Position numbers and translations under genes: made by a program. Below the pieces are notes generated by a model. That model saw nothing but the letters and a program-made list of their open reading frames with translations. It searched no databases and was not told the origin of the DNA. A stretch of 64,000 nt of DNA, from contig CAVPIM010000009.1 of assembly GCA_963704995.1 (NCBI GenBank), forward strand, positions 1,302,001 through 1,366,000. Reading direction: 5' to 3'. Each line of letters begins with the position of its first letter. Positions within the stretch are counted from its first letter, which is position 1. This document shows positions 1-7,424 of this stretch, one piece after another. Origin of the DNA: RYN-230 sp963704995. Lineage in GTDB: Bacteria; Actinomycetota; Actinomycetes; Streptosporangiales; Streptosporangiaceae.

Positions 1-422
1 CACTGGCGGATCCGGACAGCGCGGCGGCCAGGACCCTGACCGCGCTGGGCGTGAACCTGGACGAGGCCCGCGAGGCGCTCCGCAACGCCCAGGTCTCCGG
101 CACCAGCGACGAGGCGCCCGAGGAACGGGGCCGGCGTCACATGACCGTTCGCGTGACCGACGCCGGCCTGGTGCTCGAGGTGACCGACCCGGCTCTGGCG
201 GCCCTGGCCCGGACGGCCGCGGAAGCGCTTGGCGGCCGGGTCCCTGAGCCCGGCAGCATCCCCGGTGACCTGCCGGTCAGCGACAGCCTGGCCCAGGTGT
301 GGCTGGCCCTGCGCGACAGCCTGGAAGACATCCGCGAGCGTGCGGCCGCCGGTTCCGGGGGCGGCCAGCAAGAAGGCGGCCCGCAGGAAGGCGGCCCGGA
401 GAAGGGCCGGCCCGCCGCGTAG
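1..422 (+). CDS. Clp N-terminal-domain protein (5' truncated by window edge)
   Basis: The open frame is already running at base 3 and ends at a TAG at 422, so at least 140 residues are visible and the true start lies off the window. A GTG at 51 could be mistaken for the start, but the codons before it continue a Clp_N-like helix (LADPDSAAARTLTALGVNLD), typical of the repeat that binds substrates or adaptors in ClpA/ClpC. No AAA+ Walker motifs follow. This is therefore a stand-alone Clp_N protein of the kind common in actinobacteria, not a full ClpC. The tail is low-complexity, rich in Gly, Gln and Glu. The family call is inferred from about 30 residues of pattern. Confidence 0.65.
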   Translation, partial: LADPDSAAARTLTALGVNLDEAREALRNAQVSGTSDEAPEERGRRHMTVRVTDAGLVLEVTDPALAALARTAAEALGGRVPEPGSIPGDLPVSDSLAQVWLALRDSLEDIRERAAAGSGGGQQEGGPQEGGPEKGRPAA

Positions 423-443
423 CAGCCCGGGGGACCAGGTAAA

Positions 444-490
444 GGCGCGGCCGCGCCGGGCGTCCCCGTACGCCCGGGCGCGGCCGCGCC
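444..490. terminator. Strong bidirectional hairpin terminator
   Basis: Two copies of the self-complementary block GGCGCGGCCGCGCC flank complementary GGGCG/CGCCC arms, giving a stem of about 19 bp with one bulged G and a loop of about 8 nt. It lies between the ends of the Clp_N gene and the minus-strand membrane-protein gene. There is no T-tract, which is usual for actinomycete terminators. Confidence 0.65.
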
Positions 491-503
491 GCTTCGTGGT
501 GGC

Positions 504-1931
504 TTACTTCTCGGTGGGCAGCGGGCTGGCCGCCTCGAGCAGTGCGCGGCGCAGGGGACGCTCGTCCACCCGCGGGATCGCGCCGGGCTGACGGTAGCCC
601 ACCGCCCCCGGCTGGCCGTTCGGGTCGTCGGTGATCTCGCTGAGCGGGCCCGCGCCCTGGTGGATGGCCCGCGCGTTGTCGACGGTCTGGTCCGCGTGCG
701 CGACCGGCCGGCCCGCACGGGAGATGCCGCCCGCGGCGATCCGGTCGGCCTTCAGCGCCCGCCGGGCCACGACGTGCTCCAGCCGGAAGGCCTGCCGGCG
801 CATCCGGTCGGCCCGGGCCTGCGAGCGGCTGAGCGCGTCCGCCAGCTGGCGGAGCCGGTCCGTCTCCTCCGAGCCGTCGAGGGCGTGCACCGAGATGACC
901 ATGATGTTGGCCAGGATGCTCACCGCGGTCAGCGCGGCCGCCACCGTGATCGCGGTCGCGTTCGCGCCGTTGCCCAGGGCCATCAGGACCTCGGACCGCA
1001 TCCGGGCGAACATCAGCAGGCCGAGCACGATCAGCCCGCCGGCGCAGGCGCCGACGACGATCCTGGTCAGCCCGTCCAGATCGGCGGCGGGGATGGTGCC
1101 CGCGTGATCCTTGTGCATCCGCAGCCGGTGCCCGGCGAACGCGAAGCAGCCGTAGGACACCACAGTGATCATCGCGGCCAGGCCGGCCGCGAACGCGAGT
1201 TCCGGCGACATCGGCGCCATCCAGTTGACGTCGGTGATGCCGGACAGGAAGTAGAGCAGCAGGAAGAAGTCGAAGACCAGGACCACCCGCGGCAGCCAGC
1301 GGAACCACCGGGGCAGCCGGTGGTGCTTGCGTGAGCCCTGGTCCCGCTCGGCGGCCACCCGCCGGTCCAGCGCGGTGTGCTCGCCCAGGGTCCGGGCGAA
1401 GGTCCGCCGCCCGCCGTCCGGGTGCCGGACGTGCTCGCCAGGCTGCAGGCTGATCCGGTCGTTCAGGAAGGCCCGGCGGACCTTCAGCCGCCCGGTACGG
1501 GGAGCCATCCAGCCGATCCGCCGGCAGGTGCGGCGGATCACGCCGTCCGCCCGCCGCTTGGCGATGCCGCGCACGACGGTTTCGCCGTAGGTGGCCTCAG
1601 ACGGGTCGTGCGGTGCGGCGATACCTTCCTGCTCGGCCACCAGGGCCGCGATGACGTGCCGGGAGGACCGCCCGGGACGCCCGGCCCGGGCCCGGGTGAG
1701 CCCCATCAGCGCCCGCGGAACCCGCCGGCGCCGCCGGTCGGCTTCGGCGAGATCGATGGAGCTCAGCGCGGTGAGGACCGGCGCCGTCTCGGTGATGTCG
1801 CCGGCCGGGGACGTCATCGCGGCGCCGGCGGCGGCCTGGGGTGCGGGCGGGGCCTGGTCTCCGGTGACCAGTGTGAGGTCGGTCCGGCCGTGCGCGGACG
1901 GCTGCCGACCGGGGAGGCGAGGGGTTCTCAT
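504..1931 (-). CDS. Conserved hypothetical membrane protein (four TM segments)
   Basis: A 475-residue protein of no family I recognise. The first ~200 residues are cytoplasmic, very Arg-rich and low in hydrophobicity. Four hydrophobic helices follow at about 214-232, 245-266, 290-309 and 325-349, and then a charged, Arg-rich cytoplasmic tail with heptad-like stretches around 360-400. Its ATG overlaps the stop of the upstream OmpA-like lipoprotein gene (ATGA, 1928-1931), so the two are translationally coupled and probably work together at the cell envelope. The role is unknown. Confidence 0.6.
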   Translation of the reverse strand: MRTPRLPGRQPSAHGRTDLTLVTGDQAPPAPQAAAGAAMTSPAGDITETAPVLTALSSIDLAEADRRRRRVPRALMGLTRARAGRPGRSSRHVIAALVAEQEGIAAPHDPSEATYGETVVRGIAKRRADGVIRRTCRRIGWMAPRTGRLKVRRAFLNDRISLQPGEHVRHPDGGRRTFARTLGEHTALDRRVAAERDQGSRKHHRLPRWFRWLPRVVLVFDFFLLLYFLSGITDVNWMAPMSPELAFAAGLAAMITVVSYGCFAFAGHRLRMHKDHAGTIPAADLDGLTRIVVGACAGGLIVLGLLMFARMRSEVLMALGNGANATAITVAAALTAVSILANIMVISVHALDGSEETDRLRQLADALSRSQARADRMRRQAFRLEHVVARRALKADRIAAGGISRAGRPVAHADQTVDNARAIHQGAGPLSEITDDPNGQPGAVGYRQPGAIPRVDERPLRRALLEAASPLPTEK

Positions 1932-3226
1932 CGTGGCGCTCCGTTCGGCTGGGTTGAGCCGGCTGGGTTAGCTGGCTGGGTATACGAGGTGGCTGCGGCG
2001 GTGGCCGCGAGGACGATGACGACCCGGCGGAGCTGGGCGCACCTGCTCTCGTCGAGGGTTCCGTGACGGGTGCAGGTCTGGTGGTCGGTGCCGACGCCGC
2101 GGACCCGGGTGATCCTGGACGGCGGCACCCCCAGGCTGATCAGCCGGTCCTCGACGGCCCGCGCCCGGAGCAGGCTGAGCCGGTCGTTGTAGGCCGCGGT
2201 GCCGCCGTCCGGCGAGGCCTGCCCGGTGACCGAGACGAAGTAGCCGCCGCGGATCTCCTGTTCGGCGATCGGCCCCAGGTAGCTGTCCGCGGCGGTGACC
2301 AGGGCCGAGCTGTTGAAGCGGAACAGCAGGTCGGCCGGGACGATGGACTTGAGCTGCCGGTGCGGCCCGGTGATGCTCCGCACGGCGGGGACCGGCACGA
2401 CCGGGACGGGCACGGTGGAGCGCGAGGACCGCAACGGCCGCGGGCTCTGGTCCACCCGGCAGGCCGCGGCCCGGGCCGCATGGCAGATTGCCAGCCAGTA
2501 CGCGGCCAGCGTGGTCTGCTGTGGCAGCGGCAGCGCGGGCTGACGGCCCGCCGTCTCCCCCAGGCCCGAGAAGATCACGGTCCAGCCCCTCAGGTCGGGC
2601 AGCAAGCCGCGGCGCTCCAGGGCCGAGGCGGCCGCCGCGGGCCGGTCCGCCCAGCCCACCGCGCGCAGGTCGAACCCGCCCGCCGTGCTCAGCCCGGAGG
2701 ACAGCACCAGCATCGTCGCGGGCGGCGGGGTGGCCCGCGAGGCGGCGAGCATCGTGGTGAGCAGGTCGAAGGACCCGGTGGCCGCCTCGGTCGCCAGCCG
2801 GTCCGCGACCCGGGTCACGTTCGCGCTGAGCAGCTTGGGCCGCCGCGGGCCGTATTCGACCTGGCCGTCCGGGCGGCGCGGGGTGAGGGCCAGCCGGGCC
2901 GGCTGCCCGGTGCCCGGATTGACGACGAAAGCGACGCCGTTCGCGCTGGAGTCCCCGACCGAGGTCAGCAACCGCAGGCCGGCCGACGACAGCGACGGCG
3001 CGGGCTCGTTGGCGGTCGCGGTGGCCGCGATCACGACGGCGTCGGTGGTACCGGCCTGGGAGACGCCCACCATGCAGCCGGCCAGGCTGAGCACGGTGGC
3101 GAGGGCTGCGATCAGCAGGAGAGCGGCCCGTGTGGGCGTCGGCGCGGACGAGGAGGGCCCGGGCGGGCCGGTGCCGGGAACTGGTTCGTGATGGAGACCT
3201 GACCGGATGCGCACAGTGATCTTCAT
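1928..3226 (-). CDS. OmpA-family (peptidoglycan-binding) lipoprotein
   Basis: The ATG at 3226 gives 432 residues; a TTG at 3244 would add six. Residues ~35-52 form a hydrophobic signal segment ending in the lipobox LAGC, so lipidation is predicted. The middle (~90-230) resembles a vWA-like sheet domain (for example TMLVLSSGLSTAGG), but this is weak. Residues ~300-407 are an OmpA_C-like domain: LLFRFNSSALVTAAD, then GQASPDGG and NDRLSLLRARAVEDRL, the usual peptidoglycan-binding layout. This type of protein anchors complexes to the wall. It is coupled to the downstream membrane protein by a 4-bp ATGA overlap. Confidence 0.75.
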   Translation of the reverse strand: MKITVRIRSGLHHEPVPGTGPPGPSSSAPTPTRAALLLIAALATVLSLAGCMVGVSQAGTTDAVVIAATATANEPAPSLSSAGLRLLTSVGDSSANGVAFVVNPGTGQPARLALTPRRPDGQVEYGPRRPKLLSANVTRVADRLATEAATGSFDLLTTMLAASRATPPPATMLVLSSGLSTAGGFDLRAVGWADRPAAAASALERRGLLPDLRGWTVIFSGLGETAGRQPALPLPQQTTLAAYWLAICHAARAAACRVDQSPRPLRSSRSTVPVPVVPVPAVRSITGPHRQLKSIVPADLLFRFNSSALVTAADSYLGPIAEQEIRGGYFVSVTGQASPDGGTAAYNDRLSLLRARAVEDRLISLGVPPSRITRVRGVGTDHQTCTRHGTLDESRCAQLRRVVIVLAATAAATSYTQPANPAGSTQPNGAPR

Positions 3227-3266
3227 GAGATACCCGCTTTGCAAATCAGTACTGCAAGCCTGATTT

Positions 3267-3480
3267 TGGGATTCCCAGTACAGTGGGATTCAAACGGATT
3301 TATCCGCCCGCCCACCAGGAAGCGCACCCCCGCATGCCTCTCGCTAGCCGCCCCGGCACCGTCTCCCTGCCTCCCGTCTGGCCCCGCCGAAACCGCTCGC
3401 TAGCAGCCAGGACGACTGAACTGGCGGGTAGGGCTGCAGAGTGGATCAAGGAGGAGTACGGTTGCGGTGTGGGATTCCCA
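3267..3480. promoter_or_regulatory. Paired operator-like repeats in a 323-bp intergenic region
   Basis: A 15-bp direct repeat, TGGGATTCCCAGTAC, occurs at 3267-3281 and again at 3470-3484. Its first 11 bases form the inverted repeat TGGGA-T-TCCCA. A half-site-like TGGGATTC also follows the first copy, and CAGTAC(T)GCAAGCC occurs beside both copies. The region (3245-3567) lies between the divergent OmpA lipoprotein and XRE regulator genes and holds no gene I can support. The likely role is binding of the adjacent XRE regulator, but this is inference. Confidence 0.5.
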
Positions 3481-3567
3481 GTACGCAAGCCCAACGCCCG
3501 GGTGGTCCGCGAAAGCGACCTCAGCGGGCCCCTACCGGGCCTGGCATCCTGAGGTCTGGCGCTAGCC

Positions 3568-4455
3568 ATGGAGAAGGTCAGCGGCCCTCTCGGCCCGCGG
3601 CGCCGCATCGCCACGACCCTGAAGCGGCTGCGCGAGGACTCGCACCGGAACCTGGCCGATGTGGCCGGGGCGCTGCTGATCTCCACGTCCAAGCTCTCCC
3701 GGCTGGAGAACGCCCAGGGCAAACCCCGGCCCCGGGATATCCGGGACCTGATCCGGTTCTACGGGATCGAAGGCACGCCGGAAGCCGCACGGCTGAGCCG
3801 CTGGGTGACCGCCGCGCAGATCCCGGGATGGTGGACGTACTTCGACGACGAAGTCCTCGAGCAGCTCGATACGCATCTCGCCTACGAGGCAGATGCCGCC
3901 GTGGCGCGGGTCTACACCCTGCCCTTCCTGCCGGTCCTGCTGCAGACCGACGCTTACGCCGAGGCCGTATACCGCGACATGGAACAGCGGACCCCGGAGC
4001 AGATCAGCCAGCTCATGGAGATCCGGCAGACCCGCCGGGAGGCCCTGGTCAGCCGGGAGGGCCTGGATCCCCTGCAGCTGGTGGCCGTCACCTACGAGTC
4101 GACACTGCATCAGATGGTGGGTTCAGCCGAGGTAATGCAAGACCAGCTGGACGCCCTCCTGGAGCGGCTGGACCCGCGGGACGGCCGGCGGCCGGACAAC
4201 ATCCGCCTGCATGTGCTGCCGTTCTCGGCCCGGCCCGTCCGGACCATGACCTGCATGTACGCCTACTTCGAGTACCAGGACCCCGAGGACCTCGAGCAGG
4301 ACGTCGTCAACATCGAGACACACGCCGGCTGGTGGAGCATCGACGATCCCGATCAGGTAGCCCAATACCGCAAATGGCATGACGGGCTGGTGAGCGCCGC
4401 CCTGGATCAGGACGAATCACTCGCCCTGATCCGGTCCGTCCGAAACAGCATATAG
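3568..4455 (+). CDS. XRE-family regulator with DUF5753 domain
   Basis: 295 residues. Residues ~12-68 form an HTH_3/XRE domain (LADVAGALLISTSKLSRLEN is the helix-turn-helix core). Residues ~100-285 are the DUF5753 module characteristic of actinomycete regulators: PGWWTYFDDE, LPFLPVLLQT and VLPFSARP are recognisable. Such genes often pair with a small DUF397 protein, but none is visible next to it. The ATG at 3568 follows the operator-like repeats at 3267-3484, suggesting autoregulation and control of the lower-GC genes downstream. An intrinsic terminator follows at 4465. Confidence 0.88.
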   Translation: MEKVSGPLGPRRRIATTLKRLREDSHRNLADVAGALLISTSKLSRLENAQGKPRPRDIRDLIRFYGIEGTPEAARLSRWVTAAQIPGWWTYFDDEVLEQLDTHLAYEADAAVARVYTLPFLPVLLQTDAYAEAVYRDMEQRTPEQISQLMEIRQTRREALVSREGLDPLQLVAVTYESTLHQMVGSAEVMQDQLDALLERLDPRDGRRPDNIRLHVLPFSARPVRTMTCMYAYFEYQDPEDLEQDVVNIETHAGWWSIDDPDQVAQYRKWHDGLVSAALDQDESLALIRSVRNSI

Positions 4456-4464
4456 CGTCACTTC

Positions 4465-4504
4465 GCGCGCCCCGGATTGCCCCCAATTTGGCGTGCCTTT
4501 TTTT
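4465..4504 (+). terminator. Intrinsic terminator with T7 tract
   Basis: Arms GCGCGCC (4465-4471) and GGCGTGC (4490-4496) pair with one G-U wobble. A nested CCAA/TTGG lies in the loop, and CTTTTTTT follows at once. A T-tract terminator is uncommon in DNA this GC-rich and fits the lower-GC character of this island. It ends the XRE regulator transcript. Confidence 0.6.
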
Positions 4505-4652
4505 CGGGCCGGTATCGCGAGCCGAAATCAACTCTTTACCGTTTCGTGAGGGATAGGAGTGCGAACGGGCCCGCAGCACGGGTAGCCTCAACTCGACAAA
4601 TCGCCGTCGGCCCTGATTGCAGGTCCGGCCCACTCATCTGTGAGTATCCGCT

Positions 4653-5392
4653 GTGAGCGATGACTCATCATCCCTGGACTCGCCCGACTTCAGCCAGGCC
4701 TGGAAGGAACTGGGCAGCAACGGCTACACCCTGATCCAGGACTGGGATCTGGGGGTTTCGGACGACTTCCGGGAGCAGTTCCACCAGAGGTACTTCAACG
4801 ACGACGTACTTCGTCACGACGACGGTGACTGGCCGGTGGACCGCAAGCGGGCCCGGGACGTCATCTACTACAAATGGTCTGATTCCGGGCCAGAGCTCGC
4901 GGAATACGAGACAATCACTATTACAGACCGCGCTGGCATTAAGGGGCCACGCGATCACAAGCGTGTTGAAATCCTTGATGACCCCCAGGCCGAGCAGCTG
5001 GTTAAGACGCTCCTCCACCTCGTGCCACCGGGACGGCGAAAACAAGAAGGAACCATCGGCGTAAATTTCTTCCGCACCTACACCGATGTCGTGACAACAC
5101 CGCACCACGATCATGAAGAATATATTTTCCTATACCTGATGCATCGTGAAGGCGACGGGGCCAGGTCTTATCTTTATCGCGACTATGAGCCGTTCACCGG
5201 AGGCCCGCCGGATGAGCCGCTCTCGACTACCACCAGCTGAGTCCCGGCGAGCTGCTCGTTTTTGAAGACATTCTGTTCAATCACGGCGCCACGCGGCTCG
5301 AGCCCCTTCCCGGCGGCACCGCCCAGCGCGACATGATCGTCTTTACCGTCGACTACCCCGGGACCTACCTGGAGCAGAGGCAGGACAGCTAG
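4653..5392 (+). CDS. 2OG-Fe(II) dioxygenase, PF10014-like (frameshifted)
   Basis: The first frame runs from GTG 4653 to TGA 5240 (195 residues) and matches 2-oxoglutarate/Fe(II) dioxygenases of the free amino-acid hydroxylase type (IDO-like): KRARDVIYYKW, then the iron motif HHDHEEYIFLYLMHRE with H151-x-D153. The distal iron His lies in the next frame: DYHQLSPGELLVFED and FNHGATRLEP are encoded from about 5225 to TAG 5392. One base is missing near 5218-5224 relative to the family frame. As read, the product lacks the third iron ligand. Either this is an assembly indel or the gene is dead. GC content is below that of its neighbours, which suggests transfer. The substrate is unknown. Confidence 0.75.
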
Positions 5393-5920
5393 GGCAAGAC
5401 CGGTCCGGGCCGCGGCCGCCCGCCCCGCTTCGCGCGCCATGATCATGCCGGGCTGCCACGCGGTTTTCTTCGGTCTGCGAAAAACCCCGGCCGGCTGGCC
5501 CTACTGATAGGCACCGCACGCCCACCACTCCCCTTGACCTGCCCAAACGGGGTGGCAAGACCCTCGGCACACCCCCCGCCCCCCGGTACCGGCGGCTAGC
5601 TGGCCCCGCCCAGGCTCCCGGCCGGCCGACTTGACCGTTGATTCAGGCCCCGTGTGTCCGTAGTGTTACGGACGTGGTATGCGCTGCGGGAGCCCAACGG
5701 GGGGCACTCGTTTGGCCGTTCACCGTAATGAACAGCTTCCCGCAGCCGATGGCAATGACGCCTGGAATACCGACCCTCAGAATTACAATTTTCTGCTGGC
5801 CAGCGGCAGTGATGACGACGATCCCCGAACATTAGCGGATCGCGGCGCATAGTGAAGAACTAATCCGATGAGCTAGTACGGCACGAGCCGACTGGGGCGG
5901 ATCGGCGAGAGGGTCGGGAT
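5393..5920. other. Gene-poor 528-bp interval between dioxygenase and dipeptidase
   Basis: Apart from the small candidate gene at 5679-5852, nothing firm is visible. The composition is mixed, with a GC-rich first half and a lower-GC second half. A TTGACC element at 5631-5636 could be a -35 box, but no -10 stands at the right distance. Longer frames on the minus strand here have no recognisable protein pattern. Confidence 0.4.
5679..5852 (+). CDS. Possible small peptide gene (57 residues)
   Basis: ATG 5679 to TAG 5852 encodes a 57-residue acidic peptide that includes NDAWNTDPQNYNFLLASG followed by a run of four Asp. A TTG at 5712 preceded by a G-rich stretch would give 46 residues. No family is recognised and no strong Shine-Dalgarno precedes the ATG. 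Third-position GC is only about 58 percent, in line with this lower-GC island. It sits between an amino-acid-type dioxygenase and a dipeptidase, so a peptide substrate or precursor is conceivable. Coding status is uncertain. Confidence 0.25.
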   Translation: MRCGSPTGGTRLAVHRNEQLPAADGNDAWNTDPQNYNFLLASGSDDDDPRTLADRGA

Positions 5921-7285
5921 TTGCCAAAAGCAGTGAGCTCCGATGATATTCGCACGGCCATAGAATCGGATTTCGGGAGTATCCGGGAGAGCCTGGAGCG
6001 CCTCGTGCGCATACCCTCGGTCAGCGCCGAGGGCCACGACCCGGATATGGTCCGGTGCTCCGCCGAGGAGACCGCGGCCTGGCTGGAGAATTCCGGCCTC
6101 CAGGGTGTCCAGCTCCTCGAGGTTGACGGTGCGCATCCCGCAGTCTTCGGCCGGACAGCCGGCCCGGCCGACAGTCCCACGGTGCTGCTGTACGCGCATC
6201 ACGACGTGCAGCCGGAAGGGGACAGGGAACTCTGGGTCTCGCCGCCGTTCGACCCAACCGAACGCGAGGGCCGGCTGTTCGGCCGGGGTACGGCCGACGA
6301 CAAGGCGGGAATCGCCGCGCACGCCGCCGCGCTGCGGGTCTGGCGTGACCTTCACGGAGGGCCTCCGGTCAACGTCTCGGTCTTCATCGAGGGCGAGGAG
6401 GAAATCGCCTCCCAGAACCTCCGTACTTTTCTCGGCCAGTACGGGCACCTGTTCGAGGCCGACGCCATCGTCCTGGCCGATTGCTCTAATTGGCGGATTG
6501 GCGAGCCGGCTCTCACCACCTCGCTGCGCGGGATCCTCGATTTCATTGTCGAGGTTCGTACGCTGGACCACGCCGTGCACAGCGGCGCCTTTGGCGGGCC
6601 CGTCCCGGACGCGCTCCTGGCCCTTTGCCGGCTGATAGCGTCGCTGCACGACGAGGACGGCGACATGACCATTGACGGGCTGAAGTCTGGTCCCCCGTAC
6701 CGCATCGACACGCCCGAGGCCGAAATACGCCAGGTGGCCGGCCTGCGGCCCGGCGTATCGCTGCTCGGCAGCGGGTCCCTCGCGCACCGGCTCTGGGGCC
6801 GTCCCGCCGTGGCCGTGCTGGGCATGGATGCCCCGCCGATCACTGAGATCGCGCACAAGCTGATCCCGGTCGCCCGGGCCTACGTCAGCATCCGGCTAGC
6901 CCCCGGCGACGAAACCCGGCAGGCCAAGGCGGCTATCGAAGAGCACCTCCGCACCCGGGCGCCCTGGGGCGCCGAGGTGACCGTGAGCTTCCCCAAGACG
7001 GGCGAACCCCACCTCATCGACGCCTCGGGCGCAGCCTTCGGGGCTTTCCGCCGGGCCTGCCACGACACGTGGGGCTGCGGCCCCGTGGAATCAGGCAGCG
7101 GCGGCTCGCTTCCGCTCGTCGCCGAACTCGCTGACGCGTTCCCGCAGGCGGAAATGCTGCTCACCGGGGTGTCCGACCCGGACAGCCGGCCCCACTGCGA
7201 GAACGAGAGCGTCCACCTCGGCGACCTCAGGAAGTGCTGCCTGAGCGAGGCCATCCTGCTCGGCCACCTGGCCGGCATCCTCTGA
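5921..7285 (+). CDS. M20 family dipeptidase (metallopeptidase)
   Basis: 454 residues from TTG 5921, chosen because GAGAGGG lies about 8 nt upstream; GTG 5933 is an alternative. The zinc-site motifs of M20 dipeptidases appear in order: LLYAHHDVQPEG (His, Asp), GRGTADDKAGIAAH (bridging Asp), EGEEEIAS (catalytic Glu and ligand) and a C-terminal HCENE (His). The dimerisation lid lies around residues 200-320 and includes DHAVHSGAFGGPVPDALLAL. It is expected to hydrolyse a di- or small peptide, or an N-acyl amino acid, in the cytoplasm. Its position after the dioxygenase suggests a shared amino-acid or peptide substrate. The length is normal for the family and no signal peptide is seen. Confidence 0.88.
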   Translation: MPKAVSSDDIRTAIESDFGSIRESLERLVRIPSVSAEGHDPDMVRCSAEETAAWLENSGLQGVQLLEVDGAHPAVFGRTAGPADSPTVLLYAHHDVQPEGDRELWVSPPFDPTEREGRLFGRGTADDKAGIAAHAAALRVWRDLHGGPPVNVSVFIEGEEEIASQNLRTFLGQYGHLFEADAIVLADCSNWRIGEPALTTSLRGILDFIVEVRTLDHAVHSGAFGGPVPDALLALCRLIASLHDEDGDMTIDGLKSGPPYRIDTPEAEIRQVAGLRPGVSLLGSGSLAHRLWGRPAVAVLGMDAPPITEIAHKLIPVARAYVSIRLAPGDETRQAKAAIEEHLRTRAPWGAEVTVSFPKTGEPHLIDASGAAFGAFRRACHDTWGCGPVESGSGGSLPLVAELADAFPQAEMLLTGVSDPDSRPHCENESVHLGDLRKCCLSEAILLGHLAGIL

Positions 7286-7424
7286 CCGGTTCTGCGGTCC
7301 GTGGCACTATCGTTCCCGCGGCCGCGTTACCGGTCTGCGCACATGTCGGTGCCAGGGCCCACACTCGAGAGCAGCCGCGCGGGCCAGCCCTGGATGCGGC
7401 GGGCAGGGGAGCGGGAGCGGGTAC

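Noticed and set aside
3283..3552. An 89-codon plus-strand frame between the OmpA-like and XRE genes
   Set aside because: No ribosome site, no recognisable pattern, and it spans the operator-like repeats.
5596..5850. An 84-codon minus-strand frame and an overlapping 65-codon plus-strand frame
   Set aside because: Neither has a recognisable pattern or ribosome site; the 57-codon frame in the third register seemed slightly more protein-like and is listed with low confidence.
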